From a bacterium (GTDB lineage: Bacteria; Myxococcota_A; Polyangia; Nannocystales; Nannocystaceae): a DNA stretch of 53,158 bases. The stretch covers positions 1 to 53,158 of the forward strand of contig JANSYI010000050.1 in NCBI GenBank assembly GCA_024742475.1, given 5' to 3'. The notes below the pieces were generated by a model. The model was given only the letters and a program-made list of their open reading frames with translations, did no database searches and was not told the origin of the DNA. Of the stretch, positions 8,627 to 17,288 are shown piece after piece (within the stretch, counting starts at the first letter, position 1; each line of letters opens with the position of its first letter). Both the position numbers and the translations under genes were made by a program.

Positions 8627-9337
8627 ATGGATCGCTGGACTGTCGCTTTCGTCGCCCTGCTCTTTGGCTGTGGGCCCGAGGGTGGCGGAGAGCTCTTTGG
8701 CGCGGGCACGTTGGGCTCGGGGGCGCCCGGCACCGCGACGAGCACGGGAGGAGGCTCGAGCGGTGGCTTCATGACGACCTCGATCAGCGCCAGCGATGCC
8801 GACGGCGACGGCGATGGCGACAACTCCTCGAGCCCCGACCCCAGCGCGGGATCGAGCGGGGACGAGACAGCCTCGCCCACCACCGGGGTCGAGCCGACCA
8901 CCGGCACGACGACCTCGGGCGACGATGGGGGGAGCACCAGCACCGGCAGCGAGGCGTCGTCGAGCAGCTCCTCGAGCAGCAGCGGGGCGGGCGACGACAT
9001 GGGTGACGACGGCGGAATGATGGGCGGCATGCAGCCCGATGACGGCATGTACTCCCCGTGCACGGTGCCACGCGACTGCGGGTTCGCCCCGGAGCTGTGC
9101 ATCACGCTCAGCGACATGGATGGCATGGTGCTCGATGGCTTCTGCTCGGAGACCACCTGCGTCAACCCGGCCGTCGACTGCGACCCCTCGCCCGGAGGCA
9201 CGGCACCGACCGCGTGCCTCGACGTCAACGTGGACGGCATGGCCGACACCGCCTGCGTGCTCGACTGCACCGGCGGGGCGACGTGTCCAACCGGCATGAC
9301 CTGCTACAGCCTCGGCGCGATGTCGATCTGCGGGTGA
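8627..9337 (+). CDS. Cys-rich lipoprotein, tandem paralogue 1
   Basis: 236-residue exported lipoprotein. The signal peptide ends in LLFGC (Cys15). A long Gly/Ser/Thr/Asp linker covers about residues 20-135. The C-terminal 95 residues form a compact domain with ten Cys, including LCITLSDMDG, DGFCSETTC, VDC and GGATCPTGMTC segments. This domain closely matches the protein encoded at 9350, so the two genes arose by tandem duplication. The conserved Cys pairs suggest a disulfide-rich surface domain. I know no named family for it. Confidence 0.85.
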   Translation: MDRWTVAFVALLFGCGPEGGGELFGAGTLGSGAPGTATSTGGGSSGGFMTTSISASDADGDGDGDNSSSPDPSAGSSGDETASPTTGVEPTTGTTTSGDDGGSTSTGSEASSSSSSSSSGAGDDMGDDGGMMGGMQPDDGMYSPCTVPRDCGFAPELCITLSDMDGMVLDGFCSETTCVNPAVDCDPSPGGTAPTACLDVNVDGMADTACVLDCTGGATCPTGMTCYSLGAMSICG

Positions 9338-9349
9338 TAGACTTCCCCC

Positions 9350-9967
9350 GTGGTGCGGTGGATCTTGCTCGGGTTCGGGGCGTTCGCGCTGGCGTGCGGC
9401 TCCGAGGGTGACAACAACAGCCCGTTCGGTGTCGGGACCAGCCCCACCGCGACCGCGACCGTCACGGCGAGCGCGTCCGGCGGGAGCACGAGTGAGGGCA
9501 CAGGGTCCACCTCGGACACCGACGCCGACACCGACCTGGGCAGCACGAGCGGCATGGGGAGCACCTCGGTGGATCCCACCACCGCCGAGACCACCGCCCC
9601 GGGCACGACGTCGGGGACGACGACCTCCGCCGAGGAGACCGGCGAGGTGCCCACGGGCATGCAGCCCGCCGACGGCCTCTACTCTCACTGCCTGACCGGC
9701 CGCGAGTGCGACCCGATCCCGGCGCTGTGCATCACGATCAACGACATGAACGAGAACCCGATCGACGGGTTCTGTTCGATCACGCCGTGTACGAACGCGG
9801 CGGTCGACTGCGTACCGACCCCCGGCGGTACCGCCCTGCCCGCCTGCATCCCGGTCACGCTCGACGGCGCGATGACCAACGCCTGTGCGCTGGACTGTTC
9901 GGGCGGGGCCACGTGCCCCACGGGCATGACCTGTCAGAACCTGACGATCGGCATGATCTGCGCGTAG
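9350..9967 (+). CDS. Cys-rich lipoprotein, tandem paralogue 2
   Basis: 205-residue lipoprotein beginning with GTG at 9350, only 12 nt after the stop of its paralogue. The signal peptide ends in FALAC (Cys16), followed by a Ser/Thr/Asp-rich linker with repeated Thr-Asp and Asp-Ala-Asp steps. The C-terminal disulfide-rich domain repeats that of the upstream gene: LCITINDMNE, DGFCSITPC, VDC, GGATCPTGMTC. The linker has diverged far more than the domain. It is probably co-transcribed with the upstream paralogue and is convergent with the minus-strand gene ending at 9972. Confidence 0.85.
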   Translation: MVRWILLGFGAFALACGSEGDNNSPFGVGTSPTATATVTASASGGSTSEGTGSTSDTDADTDLGSTSGMGSTSVDPTTAETTAPGTTSGTTTSAEETGEVPTGMQPADGLYSHCLTGRECDPIPALCITINDMNENPIDGFCSITPCTNAAVDCVPTPGGTALPACIPVTLDGAMTNACALDCSGGATCPTGMTCQNLTIGMICA

Positions 9968-9971
9968 GCTG

Positions 9972-11162
9972 CTATCCGCCCGCGGTGCTGCCCAGGATGC
10001 GCACGTCGTCGATGTACCAGCCGCCCGTGGCCAGCGTATCGTCGCTGCCGAACACGAAGCGGACGTAGACCTCTTCCTCTCCGGCGTACTCGGTGAGGTC
10101 GAACTCGGCGTCGACCCACGTGCCCTCGGTCGCGTCGAAGGTGGAGAACGCCGGGTTGCCCGCTACGGGTGGATGGTTGGCCGCAACGGTCGCGGTGTAG
10201 AACGAGCCCGCGAACGGTTCGATCGTCGTCCACGAGCCCTCGGCGTCGGGGTTGGACGTGGCGACCTGAACGACCGCGCCGTCGTTGACCTCGAACCGGA
10301 ACCAGTGGCGGATCGTCATCGTGACGTCCTGTCCGCCGCAGACGGCCAGGTCCAGCGCGGGCGTGGCCAGGTAGCTGCTCTCGTTGCCCTGGTAGGCGCC
10401 GTCCAGGTCCGTGCCCCACATCAGGCTGACGTTGAAGCCCGGGCCACCGGCAAAGCCGCCCGCCGCACCACACTCCCAGCTGGACTGCGCCGCGGCGCTC
10501 GTCGTGCGCCCCGTCGTCCAGCCGTCGTCGCAGCCGCCGTCGTCGAAGTCGAAGACGAACCCGCATGCGTTGCATCCGCGGGTGTCGACCTGGCAGTCAT
10601 CGCCGCAGGCGACCTCGCCGAGGCCCAGCCCGAGCTCGGCGCACGAGGTCTCGAGCGGCTCGCCCGGCTCGCACGTCTCGTTGCCGTTGATCGTGCCGTC
10701 GCCACAGTAGAAGCAGTTGGCCGGGTCGTAGCGGCACGACGTGGCGCTGCACAGCAAGACCCCGCCGGTGAGCGTGCCCGGCACATCGGGGTGGCTGCCG
10801 AGCGCGACACACCCGATGCCGCCGAGCTCCTTCTCGGCGCACACGTTGCCTTCTCCGCAGTCACAGTCTTCAGACCCCTCGATGATGCCGTTGCCACACG
10901 CCGCGCCGCCGGGGAAGAACCCGGTCGATCCCGACTCTGCGTCGGTGTCGGTGTCCGTGTCGGTCGTCGAAGGCATCGCCCCGTCGTCCTCGACCGGCTC
11001 CGTCGTCCCCCCGCCCGACGTCGATCCGTCGCCGCTGGGCGCGGCGGTCGTCATACCGCTGCCGTTGGGGTCCTGCTCGTCCTCCGCACGGATGACCGTG
11101 GTGCAGCCGAGAGACAGCGCGACGACGAAACCGAGCGCGTGGCCGGAGCTTCGAATCAACAT
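9972..11162 (-). CDS. Cys-rich lipoprotein with C-terminal beta-sandwich-like domain
   Basis: 396-residue lipoprotein. The ATG at 11162 gives a signal peptide ending in LSLGC (Cys20), then a low-complexity linker with a TDTDTD run. Cys-rich segments of the myxobacterial type follow (CGNGIIEGSEDCDCGEG and CGDGTINGNETCEPGE, where CGxGxxExxExCD motifs recur). The C-terminal half looks like a carbohydrate-binding or MAM-like beta sandwich (YLATPALDL, WFRFEVNDGAVVQV, GGWYIDDVRI). Longer in-frame starts upstream lack a signal peptide and overlap the neighbour. The start overlaps the end of the ferritin-like gene by 7 nt, so translation is probably coupled. Likely a surface protein; ligand unknown. 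Confidence 0.85.
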   Translation of the reverse strand: MLIRSSGHALGFVVALSLGCTTVIRAEDEQDPNGSGMTTAAPSGDGSTSGGGTTEPVEDDGAMPSTTDTDTDTDAESGSTGFFPGGAACGNGIIEGSEDCDCGEGNVCAEKELGGIGCVALGSHPDVPGTLTGGVLLCSATSCRYDPANCFYCGDGTINGNETCEPGEPLETSCAELGLGLGEVACGDDCQVDTRGCNACGFVFDFDDGGCDDGWTTGRTTSAAAQSSWECGAAGGFAGGPGFNVSLMWGTDLDGAYQGNESSYLATPALDLAVCGGQDVTMTIRHWFRFEVNDGAVVQVATSNPDAEGSWTTIEPFAGSFYTATVAANHPPVAGNPAFSTFDATEGTWVDAEFDLTEYAGEEEVYVRFVFGSDDTLATGGWYIDDVRILGSTAGG

Positions 11163-12253
11163 CCGGCGGAAGGTACGCTGATCGTTGGCGCCGCGCAGTA
11201 CCTCGCGCAGAGCGCATCCAAAGTCGGCCGCACGACCGTTTCGACCAATGTCTGCGAGATCACCTGCTCCTGTCCCACACCGAGCACGCCGAAGCGCGCG
11301 AGACCGAGGCGAAGTTCTGCCGTCCCTCGCGGCTGCCACCGATCGAGCGTCCCGCGGAGCGCCGGCCCGAGCTCGGGTCGCTGGTCGAGGGCCCACGCGA
11401 GGATCCGCCAGCTGAGCGTGGCGTGACGAAGCTCGTCCGTCGCGATGCGGCGCAGAACGCGAGCACACGGCGGGTCGGCTCCGGGGACTGCGGCCGCAGC
11501 CCACGCCGCAGCCGATCCTTCACCGATCGCCCCCTCGAGCAACGCCTCGACCGCGAGCTGCTCGAGGCCTGCACCGGGTCGAGCGGAGACGGGCGGCAGC
11601 GCGCCGAGCTCGGGCTTCGCACCGGACAACTCGCCGACTATCGCCGCGCACAGGTGCGCGTGCTCGACCTCGTCGCGGCGTGCGTCTCGGCACTGCGCCA
11701 GCAGCGGCTTCGGGGCCCCGTTGCGAAGCAGTTCGTCGTGGAGGCGTTCGAACGCGGGCACCGACGCGGCCTCGCCTCGCGCACACTCGAGCCAGCGCTT
11801 CGCCGCGCGCAGCCGAGTCTCGTCGACGCCCTCGGACGGGACCCACCGGCGCACTGGCACCAGGCGTGGCCGACCATCGATGGTCAGCGGTCGGCCGACG
11901 GACGGGCCGCACTCCGGCCCTCCGGTGGGGACGAACACCTCGTCGCACGCGGCGACCTGGAACGGATCCGGGCACGCCCCCGCGTCGGCCTCCACCTCGT
12001 CGAGCAGCTGCTCGAGGGCATCGATGCACCGCTGCGCCGCCTCGGCGTCGTAGCGGGCGCACGCTCCACTGCCGCCAAACCCGGTCGGACATTCACTCTC
12101 CTCGGAGACCTCCCCGCACGCGAGTCGAGCCTGACAGTCGAGCTCGACACGAGCGTCGGAGTACGACCCCTCGTCGAGCGTGTCGGCAGGACAGGCGGCA
12201 AGGAACAGACACATCAACAGAGGGGACGAGGAATATGTGACGCGTTCGACCAT
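11156..12253 (-). CDS. Ferritin-like diiron-domain lipoprotein
   Basis: 365-residue exported protein. The signal peptide ends in FLAAC (Cys21). The first 120 mature residues hold about eight Cys. From about residue 150 there is a four-helix ferritin-like domain with a full set of candidate diiron ligands: Glu in ARGEAASVPAF, an ExxH in RRDEVEHAHLC, Glu in EGAIGE and an ExxH in ATDELRHATLSW. Similar ferritin-like domains with EVRHARLC and DEARHAELAW-type motifs are common in myxobacteria, with no defined function. A diiron oxidase or metal-storage role outside the cytoplasm is inference. The gene overlaps the downstream Cys-rich lipoprotein gene by 7 nt. The ATG at 12253 suits the signal peptide. 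Confidence 0.8.
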   Translation of the reverse strand: MVERVTYSSSPLLMCLFLAACPADTLDEGSYSDARVELDCQARLACGEVSEESECPTGFGGSGACARYDAEAAQRCIDALEQLLDEVEADAGACPDPFQVAACDEVFVPTGGPECGPSVGRPLTIDGRPRLVPVRRWVPSEGVDETRLRAAKRWLECARGEAASVPAFERLHDELLRNGAPKPLLAQCRDARRDEVEHAHLCAAIVGELSGAKPELGALPPVSARPGAGLEQLAVEALLEGAIGEGSAAAWAAAAVPGADPPCARVLRRIATDELRHATLSWRILAWALDQRPELGPALRGTLDRWQPRGTAELRLGLARFGVLGVGQEQVISQTLVETVVRPTLDALCARYCAAPTISVPSAGC

Positions 12254-12328
12254 CGAAGAAGTCCGAGTTTGAGGCGCCCGTCCGCGGTGCTAAAGGAACG
12301 AGCGTAGCACGGTGTTACCGTCGGCTCG

Positions 12329-13051
12329 ATGAACCGGCTTCGACGCATCGGATGCCTCGCATCCGTGGGCTGTGTGTTGGCCTGCCACGCCTCACCGACC
12401 GCACCGGCCGGCGCCCCCGCGGCGCCACCTGACGCTGAGGAGACCCAGTCTCGCACGCAGGTGGTCGTCGAGGGCGACGCACTGTTCCTGCTCGGCACCT
12501 TCGACAGCGAGACGCCCGCCCTCATCGAGGGAGCGCTCGAGGCGACCCCGGATATCGACACGCTCGTCTTCACCGCCAACGGGGGCTCCGTCGACGACGA
12601 CGCAACCTTGGCGCTCGGACGTCGACTGCGCGCTCGGGGCATTCGCACCCGCGTCGTCGCCGACGGCGTCATCGCATCGGGCGGCGTGAGCCTATTCCTG
12701 TCCGGGACCGAGCGCGTCGTAGAACGCGGCGCGAAGATCGGCGTTCACTCTTGGCAACACTGCTGGGGCGACGCGGACGGGCAAGAGCCCGGCTGTCGCC
12801 AAGCGATGGACCACCCGCGCGACGATCCCGGCCATGCGCTACACGGTGAATACACCGCGCAGATGCTGGGGTCTCGAGACTTCTACTGGTTTGCGATCGA
12901 AGCCTCTCCCAGCGACTCGATCCACTGGATGACCGACGCAGAGATCGAACGCTTCGGCCTGTCGACCGGCGGCATCGCCGACGCCTCCTCGCCGACACCG
13001 TTCGGCGAGGCGTTCACCCGGGAACGCGCAGACGTCTTGGGTGAGGACTGA
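12329..13051 (+). CDS. Periplasmic ClpP/crotonase-fold lipoprotein (COG3904-like)
   Basis: 240 residues. The N-terminus has a lipoprotein-type signal (VLAC, Cys19) and an Ala/Pro linker. The body resembles the predicted periplasmic proteins of COG3904, which share the ClpP/crotonase fold: an FTANGGSVDD strand-turn, then VIASGGVSLFLSG with the candidate nucleophile Ser117, and KIGVHSW with candidate base His140. The Ser/His pair matches the ClpP order, so a serine peptidase role is possible but unproven. The gene is divergent from the ferritin-like gene, and the 75-bp spacer must hold both promoters. Confidence 0.8.
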   Translation: MNRLRRIGCLASVGCVLACHASPTAPAGAPAAPPDAEETQSRTQVVVEGDALFLLGTFDSETPALIEGALEATPDIDTLVFTANGGSVDDDATLALGRRLRARGIRTRVVADGVIASGGVSLFLSGTERVVERGAKIGVHSWQHCWGDADGQEPGCRQAMDHPRDDPGHALHGEYTAQMLGSRDFYWFAIEASPSDSIHWMTDAEIERFGLSTGGIADASSPTPFGEAFTRERADVLGED

Positions 13052-13055
13052 GTCC

Positions 13056-14075
13056 TCACGGCGCCGTCCACACGTAGCCGGTGGTGCCTTCGTCGATGTA
13101 GCTCAGGTTGTTGATCGCGTTGTCACGCTCGGTCGAGCTCACCGTGTAGAAGTGGCGCCCCGCCGGGCTGCGTAGCCGGTACAGCGCGGTGGCACCACAC
13201 GAGGCGCCGGGCGCGAGGTAGCCGAGCGTGTCGTCGATGGAGCCCGCGCCTTGATTGGCGCCCTCGCAGACGTTGCTCGTCGTCAGGAAGTAGCGCCCCG
13301 ACCCGAGGTCGCAGCGGTAGAGCGCGGAGAGCCCGTCGTGCTGCTCGGTGTACATCCACCAGTAGTTCTCCGACTCGAGGCTGCGCCCTTCCTGCGACGT
13401 CTCGGCGAGCACGTTGGTGTAGTAGTGGCCGTTGGGACCGTTGGCGCGATGCACCGGCTCGCGGCAGCCCGCGAGCGCCCCCTCGTCGCAGGCGCCGTTG
13501 CAGTCGTCGTCGATCGCGTTGCACGTCTCGGCTGGAAGGTCGCAGACGGTGTCGCAACCGTTGCAGCTCGTGATGCCCGTGCTCCCGCACTCGGTCGTGC
13601 AGCTCTCTCCCGCGCTGCACCCCATCTGAGCCTCGCAGCCGTTGGCCGCGTTGCCGTCACAGTCGAACCACCCGGCGGTGCAGCTGCCCACCGTGCACGA
13701 GCCGGCCACGCATGACGAGTCCGAGTTGGGCACGACGCAGGTGATGCCGCAGTCGCCACAGTTGGTCGAGTCGGTCTGCAGGTCGACGCAGAGCACCCCG
13801 CACGCAGCCTCGCCGGCGGGACAGTCGATGCCCGGTCCGGTCGAGGTGAGCTCGCCCGTGGGGTCGTCGTCGGTCGCAGACGTGGGGTCGAGCGTCGGGT
13901 CGCTGCTGTTCGAGGCGCCCTCGTCCGTCGCGTTTCCAGACGTGTCTCCCGAGGCATCGCCGGCCGTCGTGGCCTCGGCAGCACCCGGACCCGAAGCGAA
14001 CGGCGTCCCGGCTCCGCCACCGTCGGCACACCCGGCCACGGCGGCCAACGAAGAGAGGAGGGCAAGCCGTCGCAT
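13056..14075 (-). CDS. Lipoprotein with Cys-rich region and DUF5648 domain
   Basis: 339-residue exported lipoprotein. The signal ends in AVAGC (Cys16), followed by a Ser/Thr/Asp linker. A Cys-rich part (about residues 85-200) has CGVLCVDLQTDSTNCGDCG-type repeats and a MopE-like CNAIDDDCNGACDEG motif that could bind metal. The C-terminal 135 residues match DUF5648: two copies of a block with GxHYYT/GRHFYT and ALYRxRS/ALYRCDL motifs, ending in GYVW. The start overlaps the stop of the DUF1552 gene as TGATG, so it is translated from the same message. A surface adhesion or carbohydrate-contact role is only a guess. Confidence 0.87.
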   Translation of the reverse strand: MRRLALLSSLAAVAGCADGGGAGTPFASGPGAAEATTAGDASGDTSGNATDEGASNSSDPTLDPTSATDDDPTGELTSTGPGIDCPAGEAACGVLCVDLQTDSTNCGDCGITCVVPNSDSSCVAGSCTVGSCTAGWFDCDGNAANGCEAQMGCSAGESCTTECGSTGITSCNGCDTVCDLPAETCNAIDDDCNGACDEGALAGCREPVHRANGPNGHYYTNVLAETSQEGRSLESENYWWMYTEQHDGLSALYRCDLGSGRYFLTTSNVCEGANQGAGSIDDTLGYLAPGASCGATALYRLRSPAGRHFYTVSSTERDNAINNLSYIDEGTTGYVWTAP

Positions 14076-15448
14076 CAGACCAAGATGCCCGAGAGCGCGT
14101 CGGAGGTCTCGCCGCCGTTCCAACCGAACGAGGGCGTGTTGATGCCCAGAGCCCGCAGCACGGTGACGTGCGCCATCGAGTAGTTGCCGCCCGGCTCCCG
14201 CACGTGCACGCCGCGGTTGAGGTTGCCGCACGCGCCCCCGGCGATGACGACCGGCATCTCGGCCACGCTGTGCTGCCAGCCTTCGCCGTACTCCGAGGTG
14301 CCCAGGATCGCCGCGCGATCCATCAACGTGACCCCAGCGGGGTCGGCGACCGCTTCGAGCCGGTCCATGAACGCCCCGAAGCACTCCATCTGGTAGCGCG
14401 TGATGTCGTTGACGCGCTGCCAGTACCCGTCGTGGCAGGTCTTGTGCATGCCGTCGGGCACGCCGAGGTTGGAGAAGATGTGCGTGGTCGCGGGCGAGGT
14501 GAGCATGAAGCTGAACGCTCGCGTGATGCCGCAGCCGAGCGCCATCGCGAGCAGCTCGCTCATGACCTGCGTCTTCTCCATCAGGTCGGTCGGCTCGGCA
14601 GGCTGGGCCCCGGGCTCACACGTCACGCCGCTGAGTTCGAGCCGCCGCTGCACCTCGCTGATGTGATCGAGGTGGTCGTCGAGGCGGGCCTGGTCGCGAG
14701 GGCCGAGCTTGGCCCGCAGGTCGTTCGCGTCTTCGAGCACCGCGTCGAGCACGTTGGCGCGGCGTTCGAGCGCTTCGAAGTCGTCGGGGATGTCGAACAG
14801 CAGGTTCCACAGCTGGCCGGGGCTGCTGACGGGCAGGTTGAGCGAGTCGGGGCCGTTGTAGCTGATCGCGTTCCAGTGGCCGTAGTCGTGGAAGCGGGCC
14901 TCGCTGACCCCGAGCACCAGCGAGCGGTACGGCGCGGGGCTCTTGCCGTAGAACTCGGGGTGCTTGGCGACGACCTGGTCGATCGACGGCCGCAGGGCGG
15001 TGAGCGTGTGCGAGGGGTGGTCGAAGCCCTCGGGGCGGATGCGGTCCCCGGTGAGCGCCACCATGAAGCCGCGCATGTGACCGTCGGACTGCCCCGGCGG
15101 AGCGGCGGGAACCTCGGTGTGCGGCGTGAGCCCCGTGGCGATGCTCGGCTGATGCGCCGCGATCGGCTGGAGCAGCGACGAGGGCGTGTATCCGGGGCCG
15201 ACCTCCGCCGGAGTCCACACGTCACCCTGGCTGCCCTGGCCGCCCTGCACCCCGCCGTGTCCTCCATGCCACGGTGTCCCGTTGGCCCAGAAGAACACGC
15301 CGAAGATCGGCCCTTCGGTGGTGCCGTCGGCGAGGGCGCCGTTCGAGCCCATCATCGCCTCGAGGGGCGGAAGCGCCAGCGACACGACACCGCCACCCAA
15401 GGCGCCTTTGAGCATCGTGCGGCGGGACAAGAACTTGCGCGGCTTCAT
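14075..15448 (-). CDS. DUF1552 protein with Tat signal
   Basis: 457 residues. The N-terminus SRRTMLKGALGG followed by a hydrophobic run is a twin-arginine export signal, so the protein is exported folded. The rest follows the DUF1552 family (alkaline-phosphatase-superfamily-like, frequent in Planctomycetes and Myxococcota): FFWANGTPW near the N-terminus, DGHMRG, SIDQVVA, the FxxLEEANDLR-like region, and a C-terminal GTSEYGEGWQHS motif with candidate metal ligands. Its reaction is unknown. The gene overlaps the upstream DUF1592-family gene by ATGA (15445-15448) and the downstream lipoprotein gene by TGATG. DUF1552 genes are usually paired with DUF1587/1592/1588/1585 genes, as here. Confidence 0.92.
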   Translation of the reverse strand: MKPRKFLSRRTMLKGALGGGVVSLALPPLEAMMGSNGALADGTTEGPIFGVFFWANGTPWHGGHGGVQGGQGSQGDVWTPAEVGPGYTPSSLLQPIAAHQPSIATGLTPHTEVPAAPPGQSDGHMRGFMVALTGDRIRPEGFDHPSHTLTALRPSIDQVVAKHPEFYGKSPAPYRSLVLGVSEARFHDYGHWNAISYNGPDSLNLPVSSPGQLWNLLFDIPDDFEALERRANVLDAVLEDANDLRAKLGPRDQARLDDHLDHISEVQRRLELSGVTCEPGAQPAEPTDLMEKTQVMSELLAMALGCGITRAFSFMLTSPATTHIFSNLGVPDGMHKTCHDGYWQRVNDITRYQMECFGAFMDRLEAVADPAGVTLMDRAAILGTSEYGEGWQHSVAEMPVVIAGGACGNLNRGVHVREPGGNYSMAHVTVLRALGINTPSFGWNGGETSDALSGILV

Positions 15449-17163
15449 TCGCCTTCCTCCGTTTGCTGGGTCACGTAGCGGAAACTCTCGTGGCGGACGA
15501 GCTCGACGAGCAGCTCGCTGAACCTGTGCCCGCGCTGCTCGAACCTCGCGGCGAGATCCTCGAGCGCCGGCTCTTCGCCGCCCGATTCGAGGCGACCGTT
15601 GGTGTGGCGGAACAGCTGCTTGACGACGCAGGGACCCACGAACGGGTTGTCGGCCAGCACGTCCGCGAGTTCGCGCGCGTCGGCGAGCGGAACGCCGTCG
15701 AGCTCGCCAGATGCGTCGACCGGGAAGCCGTTGTCGGTGGTTCGGTATGCGCCCGCGCTGTCGAAGTTCTCGAACAGGAAGCCGGGCGGATCGACGAACG
15801 CGTGGCACGACGCGCACGCGGGGTCGACCCGGTGCTGCTCGAGCCGCTCGCGCAGCGTCCCGCCCTCTGCAGGGTCGGGCACGTTGGTGTCCGCGTCGTC
15901 GGGCGGTGCGGGCACTTCCATGCACAGCACGCGCTCACGCAGATACTTGCCGCGAAGCGTCGGCGAGGTCTCGGTCTCGTGGGCGTTCATCGCCAAGAAC
16001 GCGCCGAGGGTGAGCATGCCTGCGCGCGGTCCGTCTTCGGGCAGGTCGACCGGGGCGAAGGAGATCTCCGAGGCGCCCGGCGGCGGCTCGATGCCGTAGA
16101 GCTCGGCCAGCTCGGTGTTGACGAAGGTCTTGCGGGTGCTGAAGAGACGCCGAATGTCGGAGTCTTGACGGTAGACCAGGTCCTCGACGAGCAGCTCGAC
16201 CTCGGTGCGCATGGAGTCGGCCATGCTCGAGGTGAAGTCCGGGTACAGCCCGGGGTCACGACTGACGCCGTCGAGCCGCCGCAGGTCGAAGTACTGGGCA
16301 AAGAACGACGCGACCGAGAGTCGGGTGCGGGCGTCGGCCATCATGCGCCGCGCCTGCTGCTCCAGGCCGTCGGGGTCGAGCAGCGCGCCGTCGTCGGCCG
16401 CGGCCAAGAGCTCTTCGTCGGGGATCGAGTCCCACAGCAGAAACGACAACCGCGAGGCGAGCTCGTAGTCGGTGTAGCGCAGCCGCGCCGGGTCGTCGGG
16501 GTCTTCCTCGCCGAGCTCGACGCGGTAGAGGAAGTAGGGCGACTGCAGCATGCCGGCGGTGGCGTAGCGCAGGCCTTGGTACGGATCGCCGTCGGCCACC
16601 GTCGCGCTGACCTCGGACCAGCGCGCCACCTCGGCGGCGCTCAGCGGCCGGCGGAACGCGCGGCGACCGAACCGAGCCAGGAACTCCTGGGCGCAGGCGT
16701 CATCGGCCGCTGCGGGCGCGCACCCGATCAGCGCGTCGCGGCGCGCCGAGTCCGCCCACACCGCCTGGGTCAGCGTCTCGGCGGCTTCTTCGTACTGCTG
16801 CGTGCCCAGCTCCGAGAGGGAGGTCGAGGTCGCGCCGATCGACTCGAAGAGGTAGGGGTTGGTGTCGGGCTCGAGCTCGACCTCGGGCAGGGGCGCGCCG
16901 AGCAGATCGGTGACCGAGTTGCGGTACTGGCGCTGCGTCAGCCGGGGCAGGACCTGTTGGCCCGGCTCGTACGGCTGGGACGGGTCCCCCGAGTCGTCGT
17001 CGTCATCGTCGCCGGTCGCGTCGTCGTCGTCGGAGTCGCCGCTGTCGGTCTCGCCCGAGGGCCCCGTCATGAAGGGGCCGTCGGTGCCACCCCCTGCCCT
17101 CGCGCCGTCGGACCCACATCCGAGCAGCGCAATCGCGCCGATCAACCAAACCTTGCGCCGCAT
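15445..17163 (-). CDS. DUF1592/DUF1588/DUF1585 multidomain lipoprotein with CxxCH
   Basis: 572 residues starting at the ATG at 17163, which gives a lipoprotein signal (ALLGC, Cys16) and an Asp-rich linker. Domains in order: a DUF1587-like LTQRQYRNSVTDLLG, DUF1595 with RAFRRPLSAAE, DUF1592 with LQSPYFLYRVELGE and ELASRLSFLLWDSIPD, DUF1588 with RGKYLRERVLC and DPACASCHAFVDPPG, and DUF1585 with PFVGPCVVKQLFRHTNGR. The CASCH motif (residues 450-454) is a possible c-type haem site, though this family is not proved to bind haem. It is the first gene of a three-gene overlapping operon with DUF1552 and the DUF5648 lipoprotein. Function unknown; links to surface polymer breakdown are speculation. Confidence 0.92.
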   Translation of the reverse strand: MRRKVWLIGAIALLGCGSDGARAGGGTDGPFMTGPSGETDSGDSDDDDATGDDDDDDSGDPSQPYEPGQQVLPRLTQRQYRNSVTDLLGAPLPEVELEPDTNPYLFESIGATSTSLSELGTQQYEEAAETLTQAVWADSARRDALIGCAPAAADDACAQEFLARFGRRAFRRPLSAAEVARWSEVSATVADGDPYQGLRYATAGMLQSPYFLYRVELGEEDPDDPARLRYTDYELASRLSFLLWDSIPDEELLAAADDGALLDPDGLEQQARRMMADARTRLSVASFFAQYFDLRRLDGVSRDPGLYPDFTSSMADSMRTEVELLVEDLVYRQDSDIRRLFSTRKTFVNTELAELYGIEPPPGASEISFAPVDLPEDGPRAGMLTLGAFLAMNAHETETSPTLRGKYLRERVLCMEVPAPPDDADTNVPDPAEGGTLRERLEQHRVDPACASCHAFVDPPGFLFENFDSAGAYRTTDNGFPVDASGELDGVPLADARELADVLADNPFVGPCVVKQLFRHTNGRLESGGEEPALEDLAARFEQRGHRFSELLVELVRHESFRYVTQQTEEGE

Positions 17164-17288
17164 CGCCCCACCTCCACGGCTCGAGTCTACACCGCCGCGG
17201 GAGCGAAGGGGACCGCCCGACGCGTCGCCACGGCGCCCCCCTTTGCCTAGGGTGTGTCCTGCGCTACGTTCGGCCCGAGAAGCTCCAG

